This document shows, one piece after another, positions 1 through 11,665 of a stretch of DNA of 64,000 nucleotides. Both the position numbers and the translations under genes were made by a program. The stretch's first letter is position 1. Every line of letters starts with the position of its first letter. The stretch is from Sciurus carolinensis (taxonomy: Eukaryota; Chordata; Mammalia; Rodentia; Sciuridae), in assembly GCF_902686445.1 (NCBI RefSeq), contig NC_062219.1, positions 49,441,056 through 49,505,055 of the forward strand. The letters are read 5' to 3'. The notes under the pieces were generated by a model. That model saw only the letters and a program-made list of their open reading frames with translations, ran no database searches and was not told the origin of the DNA.

Positions 1-1461
1 AGATAGCTATGAATGGTCACTAAGTAAACTATGTGAAAATTTCAATTAGGCAACAGAAACATATGCTGTTCTGATTTTCACCTTACCAAAAGATGTTTTC
101 ATTTATAAAAGTATGTTTCCCATGTCTATTAAAAACTTATTTGTCTCCAAGCATCTCAGATGAGATTTGCTTTGGTATGTGGAGGACCGAGTAAATTTTC
201 CATGCCCTAGTAGATTGTTCATGCTCCGACCAGACTCCGAAGATTGGGCAGCCAAATGCGTCAGACATGCAGCTCAGGCTTGAAGCACACCTGTGGGAGA
301 CATTCCACTCCAATCCTTAACAAGGTAGGTATGGTTTGCAGAGAGTTGAGAAGGTTGACGGTGAAATAGAAAAGAGAATCATTCCTCCCCTCCAAATACA
401 AGATATGTATTCATGTACATATCTCTCCAGAAGTTCCATCCTCAGTGACAATCAGAAAATATCAATGCCAAGGCAGAAACCTAGATGTTCCTTGTGAATT
501 GCTAAACAAGCAGTTAAGGCTTTAGACTGAGGTTAACCAGGAAGCACAAATGTGAATTTTGTAACAAGAAAATGATACACCTAGGTCTATGTTTTTAATG
601 ATTGATTCCAAATTTTATTAAATAACAAAAGAAACCTCCACTATACTGGAAGTACATAATCACACTAAAAGATAAAATGTCTATAAACTCAGTTTTTACA
701 TCTGAGTTTATGCAAGCATTAAGTTTTTTTTTTTTTTTCATTTTAAAAACATGGCTGTTAAGGGAGTCATAATGATACAGTGAGGCAGATGAGCAAACTG
801 AAGAATTATTGAAATACTCCCAGTTGGTAACTTCATCTTGAGATATAAGTATACTCTAAGGGTTCTCCATGAGATTTTTAGTTCTCGTGTTTGAGGGATT
901 CATTTGTTATATTTACATTTTAAATTGTTCTGAGAAATGTTTTTGTACAGTGGAAAGAACTAATAAAACATAACTGAAAATGTATACCCCACCTTTTTCA
1001 TTGTCTTTGTAATTTTTAAAAAATTTTTCTTTTTTTATGTTTCTTCTCAAGAACATGTTTTTTCTTCTGACATGACTATTCTGTTATGAATTTTACTTTT
1101 CTTATTCTAGCTCTGTCTAACTTTGCAGATTTAGGCATCTCAACAAACTTACAGTATAAAGTTGGAAAAAAAATTCCTGATGTGATGTCAGCTGAGCGGT
1201 ATTTATACTTTGTAGTCAGAAATGTTACAATGAGATTGTCTCTGCTTGTGATCTCACATTACGTGGAGCTCTGAGGGCCTGACAGTGCCTGACACTGTGA
1301 TATACTCCTGTTACACGGATAAAGCAGACAGCCAGAGCAGAGTTCTCAGCAGAGCATAAGGAAAGATTTATAGACATGGCAAAAGAACACTTTGCCTGTT
1401 CCCTTCTTTAAATAATTATGACTTTCCATGAATCTCTTTTTAAATCAACTACAGAATGACA
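1..1461. other. unassigned non-coding DNA
   Basis: I recognise no gene or named repeat here. There is a T-run near 724-739 and otherwise AT-rich single-copy-looking sequence. The open frame at 1086-1274 is short and resembles no protein I know. Confidence 0.5.
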
Positions 1462-1694
1462 AATATCTGGGCAAAGAAAAGGCCACAAAAATATCACTTA
1501 CAGTAAGCACTATTGAGGTTTTAGAAGCACAGTATTGAATTCTCTGTTGTATGCTCTGCATATGATTCATTATGTGGGATGCTCCCCACCTCTCCACACT
1601 CCATATATTTCTCCCATTATCATTCAAAAAGGACTTTTAAAACTCCTCTTTCTGTCAAGTTCATTCTTTCTCAATTCAAGGGGTCAAGAAGAAA
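1462..1694 (+). repeat. local direct repeat, copy A
   Basis: This block recurs in the same orientation at 3005-3239, offset by 1543 bp. The first 84 bases (1462-1545 against 3005-3088) are identical by eye. The remaining roughly 150 bases differ at about two dozen positions, including small indels. Similarity stops abruptly at both ends. It matches none of the transposon families I know, so a local segmental duplication is the simplest reading. An unrecognised dispersed repeat is the alternative. Confidence 0.85.
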
Positions 1695-1964
1695 GTATTT
1701 CAGTGTATTTTTCATTGAATGGGTTAAGGAGACGGGATAAAAACACCGGCCTAATTGATGGTGTGATGAGTACCCTGGAAGGACTTTTCAGGATTTGGAG
1801 AAAGAAAAAAAAAAAAAAAGTACAAGTATATATTTCATTTAATTAATAAAGGTTTATATAAAGTAAAAATTTTGAAACACTGGAATTTTTTAATGTCACT
1901 TTGTTCTGAGAAGGAAAAGATATTTATGAACTCTCTGCTCTGCATGGAACATTTACACAGAGGA

Positions 1965-2135
1965 ATCTGTCAATCTTCACCACAGTTCAAGAAATGGTAG
2001 GCTGTCAGCCCCATTTCACAGATAAGCACATTGAATGCCAACCAGTTTGAATGCCCAGGACTGCACAGCTAATAATAACAGACCCAGAGTTTGAAGGTTT
2101 TTCTGGTCTCAAGTTCATGTTCTTCCCCAAGACTG
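1965..2135 (-). mobile_element. MIR SINE fragment
   Basis: The order of motifs is that of an antisense MIR: a 'cccatttcacagataag' block, then a 'cacagctaat' block and a degenerate 'cagagtttgaa' block. It is old and diverged, and family assignment is by eye. Confidence 0.6.
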
Positions 2136-2400
2136 ACTATAACCCACATCTCATTAGCATTGCATGCAGAAGTAAATAAACCAAATGAAAATCAAAATAA
2201 TCCAACACTCTTGCTTTACTACTACAATCTAAGTTCACAATGGGGGAAAAGGTGGTGATTGCTTTCTGATTTCACATTTTATATAATTCCATGTATTCAA
2301 AGAGTCTAACAAAAAATACTTGAAGAATATAATATTTATTAATGTGCACATTTGCTGAGCTTTCAGTTATGCATATTTGTTATCTGTACAATATCATGTA

Positions 2401-2460
2401 ACTATTTTAATTTAATTTTTTAAATTAATTTAATTTAATTTTTATTTTAATTTTACTATT
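2401..2460. repeat. AT-rich low-complexity tract
   Basis: Irregular repeats of 'atttaatttt' run through this stretch with almost no G or C. Confidence 0.8.
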
Positions 2461-2483
2461 GTGAGGACAATAGTAAAACCAAG

Positions 2484-2600
2484 TAGGTACTGTTACTATC
2501 TCCATTTTAATGATGAAGAAACTGAGACTGAGAGATTAAAAACTTTCAGGCTCACACAGCTTGTAACAAGTGGCAGTCCTGGTCTTGGTCTTCTCCACTT
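2484..2600 (-). mobile_element. MIR SINE fragment
   Basis: It contains the antisense MIR core: 'gtaggtactgttactatc', 'ccattttaatgatgaagaa', 'actgagactgagagatta' and 'tcacacagct' in the expected order. Confidence 0.65.
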
Positions 2601-2847
2601 ATATTGTGGTAAAAAGTTCTTACCCACAATGCTAAATCGCCTCCCTTTATTATATAATCGCTATAAAACTAAACTAAAATATGGTGATTATTTGTGTATT
2701 TCTATATATTTTAAAAGCAATGAGTTCCATTTTGTATAAAAACTGTAAGATTATTATTGTTAATCACCCAAATAATACATAAATGGCATAAAAAGAAAAA
2801 TTCTGTAAGAAAACAAAACAGACATTAACTTTAAAAAGTTTTGTATA

Positions 2848-2916
2848 GCTGGGCATGGTAGCACATGCCTGTAATCCCAGCAACTCAGGAGGCTGAGGCA
2901 AAAGGATCACAAGTTT
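2848..2916 (+). mobile_element. 3'-truncated 7SL-derived SINE fragment
   Basis: The first 69 bases of the 7SL-derived left unit are present (gctgggcatggtagcacat through ggctgaggca to atcacaagttt). The rest of that unit, the ID right unit and the A-tail are missing. Retroposed SINEs normally keep the 3' end, so this copy probably lost its 3' part by deletion or rearrangement. It lies about 90 bp upstream of repeat copy B. Confidence 0.85.
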
Positions 2917-3004
2917 CCCCCACTATTTCTATCTTCTTCCCCAAAAGGGTAACTACTGTTAACAGATGTATGTCTTTTTAGCATAAGATACAGACATATG
3001 GGCC

Positions 3005-3239
3005 AATATCTGGGCAAAGAAAAGGCCACAAAAATATCACTTACAGTAAGCACTATTGAGGTTTTAGAAGCACAGTATTGAATTCTCTATTATTCTTTCT
3101 GCACATGATTCATTATGTGGTATGTTCCACACCTGTCCACATACCATATAGTTCTCCCGTTATCATTCAAAAAGGACTTTTAAAATGCCCTCTTTATGTC
3201 AAGTCCATTCTTTTCTCAATGCAAAGGGTCAAGAAGAAA
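3005..3239 (+). repeat. local direct repeat, copy B
   Basis: Second copy of the block at 1462-1694: identical over the first 84 bases, clearly diverged over the rest. The differences do not preserve any reading frame, so nothing suggests a coding duplication. Confidence 0.85.
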
Positions 3240-4200
3240 CTGCATATATTCATATTCTGCTGACTTTTTTCCTTGACTCTGTTAACATATCTTGGAGCTT
3301 TTTCTATATTAGGACACTTATCATTAATGCTCATTCTTTGATCCTGAATAATTTACCATAATACATATATGCCATAGCTTAGTTCTCCATTCTACAATGG
3401 ATTGGCATCATATCCCTTAACTTTCCTCTTTAACTTCTTTAACTTTCCTCTGAAGCATCTAAAATGCTCTTCTTCCTAGTTACCTACTGGATGTCTCTTT
3501 TTGTATTACCACAGATGGGCTTCAAATTCAAAATGAAATTTACCACCAAGTTCCACAGTGTTGATGCTTGTATATTCTCTAGGTCAGGACAGCTCGAAAT
3601 GTGAATGATGGATAAATGATGGTCAGGGCTTATTTGAACTAGCTCATATGAAGTAAGTACAGAAGCAGAGTAAGCATTTGGAAACTTTCACAACAATTTA
3701 ACAATGCTGCAACCATCTAGCTGCATGAGCATGCTTCTAGCAATTTGCTTTTATTATATTTTAGGAAGGTATCTAATGAAAGAGAAATTAAAAAAAAAAA
3801 AGTGGTCCTTTATCTCAAGTGGTCTGAGAAAGGGCAACTGCTGCAGTTTGGCAAATAGCACCACTACTTAACCAGTCACCTAAGCCAGAAATGTGGAGAT
3901 CATCCTTATCTCTATGAGCAAGAATTCATGGATATGTAAGCAGGAAGAAACACAGGAGAATGTTTTTAGAGTGAAGTACTTTGTTTCAGACTCTAGTGTT
4001 TAAAAGCCCATTTGCCAGTGGGATAAAATATGCTTATTTTTTTCCTAATCTTATAATACCCACCCTCAATTCCATGTGACCTTCCAACTACGGCCCTATC
4101 TCTTTCTTTCTCTTCATAGCAACACTTTTGTTAAAAATGTCATGATCCCTTCCAAGAGCCCCATCAATTGTGTTAAAACTTTACAATATGTGTTTTTCCA
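3240..4200. other. unassigned non-coding DNA
   Basis: No gene or confident repeat seen. A short A-run lies at about 3789-3801. Confidence 0.45.
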
Positions 4201-4214
4201 CCTCCGTTGAAAAA

Positions 4215-4428
4215 AAAAATTCTTTTCAGACCAGAGACTAAACCCAGGGGGGTGCTTAACAACTGAACCACATCCCCAGCCCTTTTTATTTTTTTATTTT
4301 GAGACAAGTGTCTCATTAAGTTGCTTAGGGCCTTGTTAAGTTACTGAGGCTGGCTTTGAACTTGTGATCCTCCTGCCTCAGCCTCCAGAGTCACTGGGAT
4401 TACAGGCATGTGTCCTCATGCCTGACTT
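4215..4428 (-). mobile_element. composite 7SL/ID SINE (MEN-like), antisense
   Basis: Reading left to right on the plus strand, the complement of the ID unit comes first ('aacccagggg', 'ccacatccccagccc'), then an A/T linker and the complement of the 7SL unit ('gatcctcctgcctcagcctc', 'gggattacaggcatg'). A target-site duplication is visible: cctccgttgaaaaa at 4201-4214 and cctctgttgaaaaa at 4429-4442 (13 of 14). The poly-T expected at the antisense 3' end is eroded. Confidence 0.9.
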
Positions 4429-4442
4429 CCTCTGTTGAAAAA

Positions 4443-6340
4443 CTTAACAAAGTAACCAATTATAACCTTATATCTAAATCTACTGTTGTTATCTTTTGTT
4501 CCTTGACCTTTATGCAACATTTAATATCATTGATCTTGATACTCAACCTGTCCAATGGTTGTATTTCAAATCTGTGAAGTAAACTGTGAGATCATCTGTA
4601 AATAGAAAGACCTAAAAGTGCCCCAGCAGAGATTAAGAGAATGCAGCGTCTATAGGAAATAGACCCAGGGAGAGCCAATGTCAGCCAGGAAACCGTGGAT
4701 GTGAAGTCATATCCACCACTCCTGTCTCTTATTGTCTCCAGGGAATGTCACCTGTGTAGGCACAAAGAAAGTGGGTGGGGGGCCTGACTCAGAGTTTGTC
4801 ATTTTAAAGGCTTTTGGTTCAAAGCCACCACAGTGGGTAAGATTCTCTGCAGAAAGCATGTTGAAGGAGAAGCAAAGAGGGTCAAGGATAAAATCCCAGG
4901 CAATGTTAATAATTAAAGGATTGGCAGAAAAGGTGTTTACTGATGATACTGAGGGAAAACCTCAGTGAGATGAAAGGACAGACATGAAAAGTAGAGGCTA
5001 AAAACAAGAGGAGAGAGTTTTAAAAGGTAGGTGTGATCGATAACAACAACTTTAAGCAAATTATGCTGTGGGAGGCAGGAAAATACATCATTGGGGATAA
5101 AAATGAAGAATTCATGAGTGACTTTATCAAGGGTAGTTTCAGAAGCACCCTGAGAAGTCCAAGCAGCTACGGCTTTTGCTGAATCAGACACAAACACTGT
5201 TTCTTACAGCACTGGGACTTGCACTGGTGGCCATTGGTATTCCCAGTGCCATAAAATATATGACCACAATTAGTGGGCAGAAGCAAATCTCCCTGGAAAA
5301 ATCTTCCTACGCACATTACCATCCCAAAGGCTTTGACCAAAAGCGTTATCTGTCATCATCTACCATACTGCATAAACCACTCAGGCCCCTCTGTGGAAGT
5401 CATTCAATCAAGATTTTTAAAGCTCCCTTTACTTTGAGAGAGAGAAAGTGATTCTGTTCCAAGCATCACTCCCAGGCCTGGTCTTAATTGACTTCAAGAC
5501 TCCTCTCATGTCTGATTTTTCTCAATCATTTTCTTCTGTTTTCTCTAAGACTCATTCTTTCTGACAAAAAAGAAAAGAAAAAGAAAACAAGAAAAAAAGG
5601 ATCATGAAACCAAATCCTTCCAATCAATGCAAAAGTTATCATTAGGACCATTTCTTATGCCTTTCCTCTCATAGTTCATTAAATTTTCACTACAAAGGAC
5701 ATTCTTGAAGCTCTCCTTGGGAAAAGCTTGTTTCCATCTGTGCCATTTAAGTCCTGGTCAGCTCTTCCCACAGGCAAAGCACTTGTTGAAGGGAGCACAA
5801 TTACCATCAAACTTGAGGGATAAGGGTTGCAAACTTGGGATAGCCTCATGTGATAAAAGTCCAAAAGAAGTCTAAGGCCCACCCTGGAACTTCAGGTGTC
5901 ATTCAGTAAAGAATGAAAACATATCTTCCTCTGTCAGAAAGCTCTGAGTGGTAACCATGTTCTAAATACAGGACAGAAGAAATGCCTCCATTGCACATTC
6001 CCCTGTAGAAGAAACAATGCTATGTGCCCACCAGATTTTTTTCCAAGGATGTAATAATGATTATATACCAGCTACCTCCCCTGTGGTTGGGTAAGGCCTG
6101 TCCTGGCCAATGAGATGTGGGCAGGGGCAACACAGCTTGGGAGAAACCCCCTACTGGGGTGAAGATGGAGTCCTTGCATGGAAAGAGCAGATACACAAGA
6201 CTCCAGCCGCCTGTTTAGCTTAGATAACAGATGGAGGGCAGTCATCCCTGACTGTCTCCTAACTTGTAGTCAGGCTTTTCATGAGTGATACAATTTTGTT
6301 GCTTTAAGGCACAAAATTTGAAGTACAATTTGTTATGGTA
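4443..6340. other. unassigned non-coding DNA with one old LTR-like fragment
   Basis: No gene is recognised. The open frame at 5176-5451 has a hydrophobic start but resembles nothing I know. At about 6020-6335 a 'ctggccaatgagatgtgg' block followed by 'ttgttgctttaaggcac' suggests an eroded mammalian LTR, but I cannot name it. A purine-rich tract lies at 5563-5605. Confidence 0.4.
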
Positions 6341-6346
6341 CAATGT

Positions 6347-6531
6347 ATTTTTTTTTTTTTTGCACGGGGGAAATGAACTCAGGGTGCTTTACCACTGAGC
6401 CATATCCCAGGTCCTTTTTGATTTTTGTTTTTGAGATATGACCTCATTAAGTTGTCCAAGCTGGCCTCAAACTTCTGATCCTCCTGTCTTAGTTTCCAAA
6501 GTCACTGGGATATGTGCTACTACTCCTGGTC
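6347..6531 (-). mobile_element. composite 7SL/ID SINE, antisense, diverged
   Basis: A poly-T at 6348-6361 is followed by the complement of the ID unit ('taccactgagccatatccca') and of the 7SL unit ('ggcctcaaacttctgatcct', 'tcactgggat'). Several substitutions and small deletions make it older than the copy at 53138-53357. Confidence 0.85.
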
Positions 6532-6599
6532 AACATAGCCTTTCCTAACACAAGAATCATACAATTACAGATTAAAAAGTATTATTTTCCACAATTTTT

Positions 6600-7150
6600 T
6601 TGGTAGATGAAACACACAGACCCAGTGAGTCTGTGTGACAAGTCCAGTGTCACACAACTATTGAGGGTGCTGAGAAGCCTAGCATGTAGATTCCTTGATA
6701 TTTGGTCCTCTGCTCTCTCTTTTATAAAGATTATAACCTAGTATGTTTCAACAATAATGATAAGTCTATTGATAGCATGTTTTCATTGACATTTAAAAAA
6801 ATGTTTATGTGCATGTATATAAAAATAAATAGTATCAAATAAATATGTTTATAAAAATGCAGATATACAAGTAAGTGACAATATAGATAAGAGAAGGCTA
6901 GGTCTGTCATGGCTTTGCAATGTATTTTACATAACATATTGGAATTTGTCACTGCTTATCTTGGTAAAGATTTATAGAATCATTATTTTACTCAGAAACT
7001 TTCTTAAATAGTAATTTAGATATTCTTTTGTTTTTGTTAAGCAATGAACCTGAAGCTCAGAAAATAAAATAATGTTCCAAGTTCAAGCTACTAATTGGTG
7101 ATAGAAGCAAAACAAGAATTACGGCCCTTTCTCTTTCAACAGCTCTTTTA
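6600..7150 (-). mobile_element. weak MIR fragments
   Basis: Two stretches, about 6600-6715 and 7035-7135, show partial antisense MIR order ('tgtcacacaact' and 'gaacctgaagctcagaaaat'). Both are degenerate, and the AT-rich DNA between them shows nothing else. Confidence 0.35.
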
Positions 7151-7171
7151 GTCTTTAAAATATTTACCTTG

Positions 7172-7608
7172 TGTTTTGGTTTGGATGTGAGGTGTCCCCA
7201 AAAGCTCATGTGTGAGACAATGCAAGAAGGTTCAGAGAAGAAATGATTGTGTTATGGCCTTAACCCAATCAGTGAATTAATTGCCTGATGGGATTAACTG
7301 AGTGGTAACTGAAGTCAGGTAGCATGTGGCTGGAGGAGGTGGGGTTTTGGGGGTGTGCCTTTAGGGTATACATTTGTATCTGGCAAGAGGTGATCTCCCT
7401 CTCTGCTTTCTGATCATCATGTGAGTCACTTCCCTCTGCCACACTCTTATGCCATGAAGTTCTGCCTCACCTTGAGCCCTGAGCAATGAACCCAGCTGTC
7501 TGTGGACTGAGACCTCTGAAACTGTGAGCCCCCAAATAAACTTTTCCTCCTCCAAAATTGTTCTTGTCAGGTTTCTTAGTCACAGCAGTGAAAAAACTAA
7601 CTAAAACA
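7172..7608 (+). mobile_element. MaLR-type solo LTR (MST/MLT1-like)
   Basis: It starts TGTTTTGGTTTGGATGTGAG and ends in the characteristic 'gaaaaaactaactaaaaca'. A polyadenylation-type signal 'aataaac' lies near 7535 and the family 3' block 'ttgtcaggtttcttagtcac' is present. No retroviral coding sequence is next to it, so it is a solo LTR. The flanking bases do not give a convincing 5-bp duplication. Confidence 0.85.
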
Positions 7609-8425
7609 CCCCTGCCTCTGAAGGTGAGGAAGTAATCAAAAGTTGAAGTGATATGGCTAAGTATGAAAAAAGAAAGAACAGCTTCTTCCACAAGTGATGA
7701 GACAAGAAAAGTACTCAGAATTGGAGGGATGGAGTATTAAAGATGGAAAGGGGGATTTACCTGACTATAAATGAGTAGATAACAATGAAGGTTAAGATCA
7801 ATACCAGTTAAGTAAAGTATTCATTCACTCCTATAATCTATGGGAGAGTAACTTTTAAGAGGAGAACAAGTTGATGGTCTTTAGGGATTCTTTATTATTA
7901 TTATTATCTGGGAAGGGTTAGGGACAGAGCAAAATAGCCTGAAGAGAATTGCTGTCCATTACATAAGACTGGGTAGTCTCTTGACTCCCTCAGGGGAAAG
8001 GTGTGATGAAAACATTGTCATTCCAACTCCCATTTTCCCTTGTGGTTGAGTAAACCATTAGGACACATAAGCTCCCACCCTGTGTGCCTGTGCAATGACT
8101 CTGAACAAGGCTTGTTTTCTGTGGCTCTTTAATATCCTTGCTAAGTGAAGCACTAATCTTCCTACGTTCAAATCACCCTCAGTTTTGAATTTATGCTCCA
8201 GTTTATGAGTGGGACCCTGAAGTCCAACCCTCTATGCTAGAGCTCTGTTTGGTTTCTTAACAATCAAAGAGCAAAGCAATTCCTTCTGAAAGGTTGGCTT
8301 GAAAGATAATACTGCAAGTGACCTCATATGTATGAAGTATTCTTCATAAAGTGAATGTGTATTTGTTCATATAATATACATAACCTCAACAAACATTTTC
8401 TATGAAGGGGACTAAACAAAAAAGA
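7609..8425. other. unassigned non-coding DNA
   Basis: No gene or confident repeat. A short (TTA)n lies near 7891-7905. Confidence 0.45.
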
Positions 8426-8444
8426 TCAAAACTCTATAATCCCA

Positions 8445-8655
8445 GCTAGGTGTGGTGGCACATGCCTATAATCTCAGCAACTCAGGAGACTGAGGCAGGA
8501 GGATCACAAGTTCAAAGCCAGCCTCAACAACTTAGCAAAGCCCTAGGCAACTTAGCAAGACCCTGTCTAAAAATAAAAGAACTAAAACAGGCTGGAGATA
8601 TGGCTCAGTGGTTAAGCACCCCTAGGTTCAATCCCCTATACCAAGAAAAAGAAAT
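8445..8655 (+). mobile_element. composite 7SL/ID SINE with target-site duplication
   Basis: The 7SL-derived unit starts at 8445 and contains a pol III B-box-like region and the family's 'caacttagcaaagccctagg' segment. The ID unit follows ('gctggagatatggctcagtg', 'ggttcaatcc'), with a short A-rich tail. Flanking 19-bp repeats tcaaaactctataatccca (8426-8444) and tcaaaactctatgattcca (8656-8674) match at 17 of 19 positions. This is a clear retroposition event. Confidence 0.95.
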
Positions 8656-8856
8656 TCAAAACTCTATGATTCCACCCTCAGTGACCTGACCCACAGAGCT
8701 CACAATTTCTATGAATTATTTTTAACATTACCTTCACTGATCCACCAGTAGAGACTTTTAAAAAAATTATTATCCTACCTGAAAAGTAAATGGGTATCTC
8801 AAGTGCCATATAATTACTCAGATAGTAGCCACTTACTTTCATCTTAAGAATTGCCT

Positions 8857-9012
8857 GTTTGGGGCTGTTGTTGGAGCTCAGTGGTAGAACACTTGCATAG
8901 CACATATGAGGCCGTGGGTTTGATCCTCAACACCACATAAAAATTAATTAATTAATTAAATAAACTACAACTAAAAAAAAAAAAAAACCACTAAAAAAAA
9001 TTAAAAAAAAAA
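8857..9012 (+). mobile_element. stand-alone ID SINE with A-rich tail
   Basis: The tRNA-derived ID sequence has an A box ('gctcagtggtagaacac') and a B box ('gggtttgatcc'), then 'caccacataa' and a long AT/A-rich tail from about 8940 to 9012. Target-site duplication aagaattgcct lies at 8846-8856 and 9013-9023. This is a lone ID rather than the 7SL/ID composite. Confidence 0.92.
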
Positions 9013-9099
9013 AAGAATTGCCTACTTGTTTACAAGAAAATCACCTCAGCATTAAAGTGTCACAAGAAAGTTGAAAAAGGAAGCAGCACTCTTTATTCC

Positions 9100-9330
9100 T
9101 CCACTGAGAGTTTATGCTTAGAGTATCGCCTCCCACTGGTCAGCAGTAATCACAGCCTCCCCTGTGCCTCCATGGAACACACACTTCTTGTGCATGATTT
9201 CACTTTGGTTTAGTAAGATTAATTTGTATATGTCATTCCTATTAAACTACAAGTACTTTGAGGTAAGACATTACTTCTGTTATGTCTATATTCCCTCACT
9301 GTTATTAAAGTTAAGGTTCAAATTTTGTTT
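9100..9330 (+). mobile_element. L2-like fragment
   Basis: It has the usual L2 3' order: 'cctcccactggtcag', a mid-section, then 'aaactacaagtactttgagg' and a 'tgtctatattccctcactg' block. The copy is old and diverged. Confidence 0.45.
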
Positions 9331-11239
9331 CAATAAGTCAATGAATGAATTCCTACAGAAGCAATAATGAGACAGTGAGGGAAAGGATCCCATGTTGGTA
9401 AACAGATTACATGTGCAGAAGGTAAGAAATTGGGATTGTAGCTGCTTCCAACTTGGTGATCATGGCTTTTATATCTGTCCTCTTTCAAAGAGCTCAGGGT
9501 CTCAAGCAGCCTTCCTCTTTCTAAGGAAACATTGTTCCAGATTTATAGAACTATACATTCTTGGCTTAGGAAATAAGACCTAAAAGTCAGATGCTTTGTA
9601 AAAATCAGAACCCATGGCAGAATCCTGAGAGATGGAGCTAATAAATTGTTCCCTAAAAACAAAGGAGAAAACACCCTTTCCAACTGACCCAGCCTACTTA
9701 GTCTCCCCACACTTACGATAGGTGGAAATATATCAAGAATAGTGAGGAAAAAGTGGATCATTCTAGATAATAGTATTTGCCTAAATCCTGAGCCAAGAGC
9801 AAAAGGCATAGGAAACAAAAATTGGGAAGCTCGTATAACCCCAATAGCAGCATTGACCAGGCTCCCTCCATCTTGATGGCTAGAAACATGGGAGTAGCCC
9901 CCAGGTACTATGGCAAGACTTGCAGTTCAAGCAAGATGCTCTGCTGCCCATTCCCTCATCCTCCAGTGGAATATCAACCTTCTAGACACTTATTCATGGG
10001 GACAGCTAACAGGGTGTTTATAAAAGGGCCTGACACCACTCAGATGAGAACACTTTTCTGAAGACAAAGCTGTGTGATACATCTAACTTCCTCATGCTTC
10101 CTGTAACTGGCTCTGTTTCCTAAACTCAATTCTCTGGGCTGACCTTGCTTGGCTTGTATTATATTTTAGATAAGCCCATCTATTAATAATTTACTCATTT
10201 CTCATTTACATTATGTTATGTTTGTTTTCTTAAGGAAGTAAGAGTATTGATTTTAATTCCTATATCATGAAGCAAATTATTTCTGACCTCTGTATGTACA
10301 GAAGATATGCACTTAAGCTGCAATTCTTGCTAGTCATAAAATACTCTGCTGAATCATGAATATTAAAGCAAATAACTTTCCATCTTGGGACTAAGAGTGT
10401 GTACTTTCATGGAAAAAAATGAGGCCATTTAATTTTAGCCAAAAAAAATTAATTGGAGCATGTAGAAGTTGAGGAAAGTTTCTAGAAGAATATACAACAT
10501 TAAGAAGATCTAAATATTCAGTATATTTAGATTTATATGTTAACTACAATTATAATGCTAAAAGAGAAATATATTCAGGATTATATCATTCTGTTAAAGC
10601 ACAAAGAGCTTTATTTTGCTCAAGAAGTGAACTGTTTCTTTGGTGTTCACTAATCATTACCTTACCTTCCCAAGATATTCATTTTTCCTACTTGTCTAGT
10701 CACCCTGTTAAGGTATAAGATCATGATTTTGGAATGATTATTTAAATATGCTTACAAAAAATAATATCTATTTGATGTAATCCACATTTCCTAAGGCTAA
10801 TTTTCCCCTGGCTCATTATACAATTATTCTTTAAGACATTTTGTATGCATATGACATCTGTACTCTTTTATTCCCCAAATTGAGAGCTTTCTGAATTGTG
10901 TAAAATTGATCCTCCTTAAAATATTTAAGCTACCTGTGCAGGGAAGTATGAATGTGTCATTAGGAAAAGAGGAAGGAAAGACAGAGTGAGGGGAGCATTC
11001 TCTCTTAGGATTCTGTGAAAATAAAAGCTGAAGAGGGATTAATTACAGGATTGATTTGCAGTAGGGTCCAAACGTGCAGCATTTCTTTGATTCTTTGTAT
11101 GTCGTGATGACACAAGTCAAAACATATTCAAAGTGTAGCATTCAGACATACTGATTTCAGGGTGACGAAAAGTCTCTTCAGGACCATTGTCATCATTCCT
11201 CTCACCAAATGTTTCAGTACACACTGACTTCAGCCTTCT
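9331..11239. other. unassigned non-coding DNA
   Basis: No gene or repeat I can name. The frames at 9543-9818 (minus) and 9822-10061 (plus) are short and lack recognisable domains. Confidence 0.45.
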
Positions 11240-11450
11240 TTGTTCACCTGCCCTTAGAGTCCATGCCAAACAATTTACCATACTGCTCATATGTATTTTT
11301 TTCTTGTCTCCCCAACAATACTGAACTTCATGAGAATGTGGTGTCTTGTTTGCATACACACACACACACACACGCACACATACAGCTCTATGTACAACTC
11401 TTTATATACCTAACTGTACGCTATACCTGGTGCACAGCAAATGTTGACTA
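11240..11450 (+). mobile_element. L2-like fragment carrying a (CA)n microsatellite
   Basis: L2-style blocks ('tgtctccccaacaatactg', 'tgagaatgtggtgtcttg', 'ctatacctggtgcacagcaa') are interrupted by a CA repeat at about 11356-11382. Confidence 0.5.
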
Positions 11451-11632
11451 GGTGTTTAATTAAGTAGCTAATTCCAATATCTGAAGAATGACTTATATGT
11501 TTATCTAAAATCTAAAAATGATATTTGCATTTTAATAAACAAATACTAAGAAAATTCTGCCCTGAATGTTCTTCAAAGTTATCACAATAGAACTAAAGAA
11601 AGGAAATAATATGCTTTATGCCATTTTACACT

Positions 11633-11665
<33 letters not shown>

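Noticed and set aside
5176..5451. 91-codon open frame with a hydrophobic N-terminal stretch
   Set aside because: No recognisable family, no promoter or splice context that I can defend, and length within chance expectation.
8857..9012. Functional tRNA gene or BC1-like RNA gene
   Set aside because: The tRNA-like part is an ID SINE with target-site duplications and an A-rich tail. It is a retroposed copy and lacks an intact cloverleaf.
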